Source: an uncultured Clostridia bacterium
GTDB taxonomy: Bacteria > Bacillota > Clostridia > Peptostreptococcales > Anaerovoracaceae
Direction: 5' to 3'
DNA: 17,446 bases
Assembly (NCBI GenBank): GCA_934247125.1
Contig: CAKQIZ010000041.1
Location: 1-17,446, forward strand
How positions within the stretch are numbered: position 1 is the first letter of the stretch; each line of letters begins with the position of its first letter. The translations under genes and the position numbers were made by a program. Below the pieces are notes generated by a model that saw only the letters and a list, made by a program, of their open reading frames with translations, made no database searches and was not told the DNA's origin. Positions 12,862 through 17,446 of this stretch are shown piece after piece.

Positions 12862-13431
12862 ATGAAAAAGATATTATTTGTGAATGCCTGTGTAAGACCC
12901 GGATCGCGTACGATGATACTGGCCAGACATCTTTTGTCCAAACTTGAAGGCAATGTCGAAGTGCTGGAACTGGCAGATGAGGATATACAGAACATCGATC
13001 TGGAAAGGCTGCAGGAGCGCGATCGCCTGGCAGGTGCAGGTGATTTTTCGGATGATATGTTCAAATATGCCAGACAGTTCAATGAGGCTGATGTCGTGGT
13101 CATGGCGGCGCCTTACTGGGATCTTTCGTTTCCTGCAATGCTGAAGACGTATATAGAGGCGATATCTGTGAACGGACTCACGTTCCACTATACTGAAGCG
13201 GGGATCCCCGAGGGACTCGGCAATGTGAAAAAAGTGATCTATATCACTACTGCGGGCGGTCCGATAGGAAGCAGCAATTTTGGATTCGACTATGTGGATG
13301 CCGTGTGCAGAGGACTGTACAGCGTAGATGATGTGGTATGCCACAAGGCTGAGATGCTCGATGTAGTCGGAATGGATGTGGACGACATACTGGCAGAGAC
13401 GAAAGCGGAGATAGACCGTATCTACGGCTGA
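12862..13431 (+). CDS. Flavodoxin-fold NAD(P)H-dependent oxidoreductase (AzoR-like)
   Basis: A 189-residue FMN-binding protein of the Flavodoxin_2 / azoreductase superfamily, expected to reduce quinones, azo compounds or other electrophiles with NAD(P)H. The N-terminal strand-loop KILFVNACVRPGSRT (residues 3-17) is the FMN phosphate-binding region. AAPYWDLSFPAMLKTYIEAISVNGLTFHYTE is the strongest family match, aligning with the AzoR flavin-contacting segment that ends in the TFxYTE element. TTAGGPIG (about 130-137) is the second flavin loop. GAGGTG precedes the ATG by five bases. It lies only 29 bases before the fumarase alpha start, so the three genes are probably co-transcribed. The natural substrate is unknown. 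Confidence 0.85.
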   Translation: MKKILFVNACVRPGSRTMILARHLLSKLEGNVEVLELADEDIQNIDLERLQERDRLAGAGDFSDDMFKYARQFNEADVVVMAAPYWDLSFPAMLKTYIEAISVNGLTFHYTEAGIPEGLGNVKKVIYITTAGGPIGSSNFGFDYVDAVCRGLYSVDDVVCHKAEMLDVVGMDVDDILAETKAEIDRIYG

Positions 13432-13460
13432 GAAGACATATGGAAAATCAGGGAGTGTGA

Positions 13461-14306
13461 ATGATGAGAGAAATAGATGTAAAGATCATTGAGGAAAAGA
13501 TAGCGGAGCTTTGCATAGAGGCAAACCATTACCTGGGGGACGATCTGAAAAGCTGTATAAGCCGTAAACTCGAGGAGGAAAGCTGGCCTGTCGCAAAGGA
13601 CATACTTTCCAGCATCGAGGAAAACATAGCGATAGCTGAAGAAGGCGTGTTTCCTCTGTGCCAGGATACGGGCATGGCATGCGTTTTCCTGGAGATAGGG
13701 CAGGATGTCCACCTGACAGGCGGAAATCTGACGGATGCTGTAAATGAAGGCGTGCGCAGGGGATATGCCGAAGGGTTTCTGAGAAAATCGATAGTGGAGG
13801 ATCCGCTCAGGAGAAAGAATACGGGAGACAATACTCCTGCATATATGAATACCGAGATAGTGCCCGGTGACAAAGTGAAGATAACGGTCGCACCGAAAGG
13901 ATTCGGGTCGGAGAACATGAGCCGGATAAAAATGCTGCCGCCGTCGGCGGGCGAGGACGGAGTGAAGGACTTTATCGTTGAGACCTGCAGTGAGGCGGGA
14001 GCCAATCCGTGCCCTCCTGTAGTCGTGGGAGTCGGCATCGGAGGGACATTCGACAAGGCTGCGCTGATGGCGAAAAAAGCCTTGCTGCTACCTGTCGACA
14101 GGGAAAATGACGATGAATACTACCGCGACATGGAACGTGAGCTGCTGGAGCGTATAAACGGTCTGGGGATAGGTCCTCAGGGCTTCGGCGGGAAAACGAC
14201 TGCGCTTTCCGTAAAGATCATAGCGGCACCTACGCATATCGCAGGGCTGCCGGTGGCAGTCAACGTGAACTGTCATGTGAGCAGGCACAAGGAAGCCGTG
14301 ATCTAG
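13461..14306 (+). CDS. Class I fumarate hydratase, alpha (Fe-S) subunit
   Basis: A 281-residue N-terminal half of the oxygen-sensitive [4Fe-4S] fumarase, which interconverts fumarate and malate. In most Clostridia the enzyme is split in two polypeptides, as here. The three cluster ligands are Cys67 (FPLCQDTGMACVF), Cys184 (GANPCPPVVVGVGIGG) and Cys271 (NVNCHVSRH). RRKNTGDNTPAY (117-128) and APKGFGSENMSRIKML (144-159) are other family signatures involved in substrate binding. Related pairs act on tartrate (TtdAB), but the linkage to a similar beta subunit and the conserved motifs favour fumarase. GGGAG at 13451-13455 serves either the ATG at 13461 or the next codon at 13464. The beta subunit follows after a 92-base gap, longer than usual. 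Confidence 0.93.
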   Translation: MMREIDVKIIEEKIAELCIEANHYLGDDLKSCISRKLEEESWPVAKDILSSIEENIAIAEEGVFPLCQDTGMACVFLEIGQDVHLTGGNLTDAVNEGVRRGYAEGFLRKSIVEDPLRRKNTGDNTPAYMNTEIVPGDKVKITVAPKGFGSENMSRIKMLPPSAGEDGVKDFIVETCSEAGANPCPPVVVGVGIGGTFDKAALMAKKALLLPVDRENDDEYYRDMERELLERINGLGIGPQGFGGKTTALSVKIIAAPTHIAGLPVAVNVNCHVSRHKEAVI

Positions 14307-14319
14307 GAAAGGCCGCAGA

Positions 14320-14359
14320 AGCCGGACGGAACAGCCGGCTGCATACTTTGCATAAAGTA
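14320..14359 (+). other. Tandem hairpins between the fumarase subunit genes
   Basis: AGCCGG (14320-14325) pairs with CCGGCT (14335-14340). Just downstream, TACTTT (14344-14349) pairs with AAAGTA (14354-14359) around a GCAT loop. Neither has a U tract. They may be mRNA processing or stability elements that set subunit ratio, but this is only a possibility. Confidence 0.4.
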
Positions 14360-14398
14360 CAGCAGAACAAAAATCTATGTAATGAAAGGATCCATACG

Positions 14399-14959
14399 AT
14401 GGAATACAGACTTGCAGAACCTTTTACAAAAGAAAAAGTAAAGGAATACAGGGCGGGTGACCGCGTACTTGTCACAGGAACCGTGTATACAGCCAGAGAT
14501 GCGGCTCACAAGCGTATCGTGGAAATGCTGGGACGCGGCGAAAAACCGCCTTTTGAAATAGAAAACTCGATGATATATTATGTGGGGCCGACGCCTGCGA
14601 AACCGGGGCATCCTATAGGATCGGCAGGTCCTACGACGAGTTACAGGATGGATGCATACGCGCCGACGCTGCTCGATCTGGGACAGCTCGCCATGATAGG
14701 CAAAGGGCAGAGATCCGAAGATGTGATGGAGGCGGTGGTGCGCAATGGCGCAGTGTATTTTGCGGCGATAGGAGGTGCGGCTGCGCTGATGGCAAAGCAG
14801 ATAAGATCGGCAGAGGTGATAGCGTTTGACGATCTGGGAGCTGAAGCAGTGAGAAAGCTGTACGTCGAGGATATGCCGCTGACTGTAGTGCTCGACAGCC
14901 ACGGAGGCAATTTGTACAGGGAAGGGCAGGCAGAATATTTGAATTCTGTATTAAAATAG
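14399..14959 (+). CDS. Class I fumarate hydratase, beta subunit
   Basis: A 186-residue C-terminal half of class I fumarase, forming the swivelling domain that closes over the Fe-S active site of the alpha subunit. Hallmarks are VLVTGTVYTARDAAHKRI (about residues 23-40), the YYVGPTPAKPGHPIGSAGPTTSYRMD loop (about 59-84), and MIGKGQRSED with the conserved Lys-Gly. The C-terminus is PLTVVLDSHGGNLYR. I take the ATG at 14399 because AAAGGA lies eight bases upstream and the family match begins immediately. The open frame runs 17 codons further upstream through a hairpin, and that part has no family resemblance. The metY promoter overlaps the last codons, so metY can be expressed separately. Confidence 0.94.
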   Translation: MEYRLAEPFTKEKVKEYRAGDRVLVTGTVYTARDAAHKRIVEMLGRGEKPPFEIENSMIYYVGPTPAKPGHPIGSAGPTTSYRMDAYAPTLLDLGQLAMIGKGQRSEDVMEAVVRNGAVYFAAIGGAAALMAKQIRSAEVIAFDDLGAEAVRKLYVEDMPLTVVLDSHGGNLYREGQAEYLNSVLK

Positions 14960-14967
14960 TGTAGAAT
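14939..14967 (+). promoter_or_regulatory. Promoter for metY
   Basis: TTGAAT (14939-14944), a 17-base spacer and TAGAAT (14962-14967) form a reasonable vegetative promoter overlapping the end of the fumarase beta gene. I see neither a SAM riboswitch nor a T-box in the short leader, so methionine control at this point is not evident. Confidence 0.55.
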
Positions 14968-15008
14968 CATATAAAACAGATCATAAACAGGAGAAAGGAA
15001 TCAGAATA

Positions 15009-16277
15009 ATGGGAATAGGAACTAAATGTGTGCAGGACGGATACAGGCCCGGAAACGGGGAACCGAGACAGATCCCTATCATACAGAGCACGACGTTCAA
15101 ATATAATACGAGTCAGGATATGGGAAAGCTGTTCGACCTGGAGGCGTCGGGCTACTTTTACACCAGACTGCAGAATCCTACGAACGACTATGTGGCAGCC
15201 AAGATAGCGTCTCTGGAGGGGGGCACGGCTGCGATGCTGACTTCATCGGGACAGGCTGCAAATTTTTATGCGGTGTTCAATATCGCATCGTGCGGAGATC
15301 ATGTCGTTGCATCATCGGCGATATACGGCGGTACATACAATCTGTTCGCGGTGACGATGAAGAGGATGGGCATTGAATTCACATTCGTTTCGCCTCATGC
15401 GACGAAGGAAGAGCTGGATGCCGCTTTCAGACCTAATACGAAGGCTGTTTTCGGTGAGACTATCGCGAACCCTGCACTGGTCGTTCTCGATATAGAAAAA
15501 TTCGCAGACGCTGCTCACAGACATGGTGTGCCGCTCATAATAGACAATACTTTCCCGACGCCGGTCCACTGCAGACCGTTTGAATTCGGCGCTGATATCG
15601 TAACTCATTCGACTACGAAATACATGGACGGACACGGCGCAGGAGTCGGTGGATGCATAGTGGATTCAGGGAAATTCGACTGGACGAAGTATCCTAACAG
15701 ATTCCCGGGTCTATGTGAACCTGATGACAGTTATCACGGCGTTACATATACTGAGAGATTCGGTCTCGAGGGCGCTTTCATAACGAAAGCGACAGCTCAG
15801 CTGATGAGAGATTTCGGATCGATACAGTCACCGCAGAATGCTTTCCTGCTCAATATGGGGCTCGAAAGCCTGCACGTGAGGATGAAGAGACACGCGGAGA
15901 ACGGTCTGGCTGTCGCTGAATATCTGAATAACCATGAGAAGATAGCGTGGGTGAAGTACTGCGGTCTTGAGGGCGATGATGATTATGAGCTTGCGAAGAA
16001 ATATCTGCCTGACGGTTCATGCGGAGTAGTAAGTTTCGGTGTAAAGGGCGGAAGATCTGCAGCTGAGGATTTCATGCAGAAGCTCAAGGTCGCTGCTATA
16101 GAGACTCATGTTGCAGATGCAAGGACATGCTGTCTGCACCCGGCGAGCTCGACGCACAGACAGATGACGGATGAAGAACTTGCAGATGCAGGTGTGAGCC
16201 CTGATCTGGTGAGACTTTCATGCGGTATCGAGGATGCAGAGGATCTGATCGCTGATTTGGAGCAGGCTTTAAAATAG
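15009..16277 (+). CDS. metY: O-acetylhomoserine sulfhydrylase
   Basis: A 422-residue PLP enzyme of the Cys/Met metabolism family that makes homocysteine directly from O-acetylhomoserine and sulfide. The PLP lysine is Lys204 in THSTTKYMDGHG. The cofactor-stacking and phosphate-binding region is SSGQAAN (79-85), with the tyrosine-rich loop YFYTRLQNPTNDYV (49-62) characteristic of MetY rather than the shorter MetB/MetC loops. IIDNTFPTP (177-185) holds the aspartate that pairs with the pyridine nitrogen. The length (over 420) and the YHGVTY insert also favour MetY over cystathionine synthases, which are near 380. An AGGAG-rich tract at 14990-15000 precedes the ATG. It is followed after 40 bases by metA, which supplies its substrate, so the two act as one pathway. 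Confidence 0.95.
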   Translation: MGIGTKCVQDGYRPGNGEPRQIPIIQSTTFKYNTSQDMGKLFDLEASGYFYTRLQNPTNDYVAAKIASLEGGTAAMLTSSGQAANFYAVFNIASCGDHVVASSAIYGGTYNLFAVTMKRMGIEFTFVSPHATKEELDAAFRPNTKAVFGETIANPALVVLDIEKFADAAHRHGVPLIIDNTFPTPVHCRPFEFGADIVTHSTTKYMDGHGAGVGGCIVDSGKFDWTKYPNRFPGLCEPDDSYHGVTYTERFGLEGAFITKATAQLMRDFGSIQSPQNAFLLNMGLESLHVRMKRHAENGLAVAEYLNNHEKIAWVKYCGLEGDDDYELAKKYLPDGSCGVVSFGVKGGRSAAEDFMQKLKVAAIETHVADARTCCLHPASSTHRQMTDEELADAGVSPDLVRLSCGIEDAEDLIADLEQALK

Positions 16278-16317
16278 AGGCGGCAGGCTGAAATAATGAA
16301 AGGGGAGAGATAAACCA

Positions 16318-17244
16318 ATGCCACTGATAATACCTAATGAACTGCCTGCAGCAGAGGCGCTGCAGAGCGAGAATATATTCACGATGGACAGAGGTCGTGC
16401 GGTGACGCAGGATATCAGACCTCTCAAGATCGTCATAGTGAATCTGATGCCTACGAAGATAGCGACGGAGACTCAGCTTGCGCGAGTGCTTTCAAACAGC
16501 CCGCTGCAGGTGGAGATGACGCTGGTGACGATGGATTCGCATGAGTCCACGCATATATCGCAGGAGCATATGGATTCGTTCTACAAGACGATCGATGAAA
16601 TAAAAGATGATTATTTTGACGGAATGATACTCACGGGAGCCCCGGTGGAGCAGATGCCGTATGAACAGGTGGACTACTGGAAGGAGCTGTGCGAGATCTT
16701 TGAATTTGCAAAGACTCACGTCTACAGCAGCATGTTCATATGCTGGGGAGCACAGGCTAGTCTGTACTATCACTACGGGATAGACAAGCACCTGCTCGAC
16801 AAGAAAGTGTTCGGGGTATTCGAGCATAAAGTCGTAAGACCGCACAACCCGCTGGTGAGAGGCTTCGACGAGATATTTTATGCGCCGCATTCCAGACATA
16901 CGGAGATCCTGAGAGAGGATATCGAAAAGCATCCTGAGCTCAGGATACTGGCTGATTCGCCGGAAGTGGGACCTCATATCATATCGACGGAAAACGGCCG
17001 TCAGATATTTGTGCTCGGTCATCAGGAATACGACAAAGGCACTCTGGCAGGAGAGTATTTCAGAGATGCAGACAAAGGACTCAAGATAGATGTGCCTGAG
17101 AATTATTTCAGGAATGACGATCCGGAAGAAGACATCCTGTTCAGATGGAGGAGCCATGCCAGCCTGCTCTTCAGCAACTGGCTCAACTACTACGTTTATC
17201 AGGATACGCCTTACGATCTCGGCGAACTCAGGAGCAAAGGCTGA
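16318..17244 (+). CDS. metA: Homoserine O-acetyltransferase (MetA family)
   Basis: A 308-residue enzyme of the MetA class I glutamine-amidotransferase-like fold, acylating homoserine in methionine synthesis. The nucleophile Cys142 (FICWGAQAS), His235 and Glu237 (LGHQEYD) form the catalytic triad, and Lys47 lies in NLMPTKIATETQ. These positions match E. coli MetA numbering, so the alignment is nearly gap-free. The residue at position 111 (TGAPVEQMPYEQV) is Glu. In this family Glu111 is known to direct use of acetyl-CoA, while Gly111 in E. coli allows succinyl-CoA. The product should therefore be O-acetylhomoserine, which the adjacent MetY uses. Automated annotation usually calls this family homoserine O-succinyltransferase. 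GAAAGGGGAG precedes the ATG, and a strong terminator follows the gene. Confidence 0.95.
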   Translation: MPLIIPNELPAAEALQSENIFTMDRGRAVTQDIRPLKIVIVNLMPTKIATETQLARVLSNSPLQVEMTLVTMDSHESTHISQEHMDSFYKTIDEIKDDYFDGMILTGAPVEQMPYEQVDYWKELCEIFEFAKTHVYSSMFICWGAQASLYYHYGIDKHLLDKKVFGVFEHKVVRPHNPLVRGFDEIFYAPHSRHTEILREDIEKHPELRILADSPEVGPHIISTENGRQIFVLGHQEYDKGTLAGEYFRDADKGLKIDVPENYFRNDDPEEDILFRWRSHASLLFSNWLNYYVYQDTPYDLGELRSKG

Positions 17245-17301
17245 GATTTCAAGGGGTTCGGGAGTTTTGAGACTGAAAGCCGGATATATAATAAAGCGTA
17301 A

Positions 17302-17344
17302 AAAACAGGGAATACCGTAAAAAGTATTCCCTGTTTTGCTATTT
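17302..17344 (+). terminator. Intrinsic terminator after metA
   Basis: AAAACAGGGAATAC (17302-17315) and GTATTCCCTGTTTT (17324-17337) form a perfect 14-pair stem with an 8-base loop. The T-rich end of the 3' arm is followed by GCTATTT. The A-rich start of the 5' arm makes it usable from the other side too. Confidence 0.9.
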
Positions 17345-17370
17345 ATCGCCTAAATGGTCTGATCTCTGGC

Positions 17371-17398
17371 ATCTGCGGAAGGAATGATGGTCGCAGAT
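17371..17398. repeat. Short inverted repeat in the final non-coding stretch
   Basis: ATCTGCG (17371-17377) and CGCAGAT (17392-17398) can form a 7-pair stem with a 14-base loop. No U tract follows on either strand. The last 100 bases of the window contain no supportable gene. A 13-codon minus-strand frame entering from the right edge and stopping at 17403 could be a gene end, but cannot be judged. Confidence 0.4.
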
Positions 17399-17446
17399 AA
17401 TGCTATTCGTGCAGATTAAAGAGTTTTATGAGTTTCAATCTGTCCG

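Noticed and set aside
14960..15008. A SAM riboswitch or T-box before metY
   Set aside because: The interval is 49 bases, too short for either, and lacks the T-box TGGNACCGCG-like element and SAM-I core features.
17403..17446. End of a minus-strand gene entering from the right edge (13 codons, stop at 17403-17405)
   Set aside because: Too short to judge. All three minus-strand frames stop within 45 bases of the edge, so any of them could be a gene end or none.
1..17446. CRISPR arrays, insertion sequences, tRNA or rRNA genes, prophage or attachment sites
   Set aside because: No regularly spaced repeats, transposase or integrase frames, tRNA-like cloverleaf sequences or rRNA segments were seen.

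Overview
The window looks like chromosomal DNA from a spore-forming (or recently spore-forming), mostly anaerobic member of the Clostridia. The grounds are gene content and style: SpmA, SpmB and SpoIID; an AbrB-type transition-state regulator; the Firmicutes tmk-holB-ricT-trmN6 neighbourhood; a two-subunit oxygen-sensitive class I fumarase; rubrerythrin; Feo ferrous-iron uptake; strong AGGAGG-type ribosome binding sites; and heavy use of ATA and AGA codons. I cannot name the genus. No rRNA, tRNA, CRISPR array, insertion sequence, prophage or attachment site is visible.

Layout. (1) 1-517: the end of a small membrane protein gene and an XRE-type regulator, closed by a hairpin. (2) 750-4575: a tight plus-strand operon. 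It holds an unrecognised membrane-anchored polybasic protein, thymidylate kinase, DNA polymerase III delta-prime, the PSP1 protein RicT with a long lysine-rich tail, and a TrmN6-like methyltransferase. (3) 4616-5717: spmA-spmB on the minus strand, convergent with that operon. (4) 5885-8716: separate plus-strand genes for a small coiled-coil membrane protein, AbrB with a zinc-ribbon tail, MurA and rubrerythrin, several with clear promoters or terminators. (5) 9000-11527: feoA, feoB and a FeoB-associated Cys-rich peptide. A terminator overlaps the feoA stop codon, and a 25-base operator-like motif occurs twice, once before each gene. (6) 11615-12697: spoIID on the minus strand with a good sigma-E-like promoter. 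(7) 12862-14959: a flavodoxin-fold oxidoreductase followed by the fumarase alpha and beta subunits. (8) 15009-17244: metY and metA. (9) 17245-17446: a strong terminator, then about 100 bases with no supportable gene.

How the genes fit together. The tmk cluster joins dTTP supply, clamp loading and RNA/tRNA modification. MetA followed by MetY forms a direct sulfhydrylation route from homoserine to homocysteine, and Glu111 of MetA predicts acetyl-CoA as donor, matching MetY. The Feo genes would supply iron for rubrerythrin, the fumarase [4Fe-4S] cluster and the RicT cysteines. Both spm genes and spoIID would act in the mother cell during sporulation.

I found no convincing wholly new system. The observations most worth following are the duplicated feo operator with its terminator-split architecture, the two independent polybasic disordered regions in the tmk-ricT operon, the structured non-coding stretch between abrB and murA, and the repeats just upstream of the feoA promoter.
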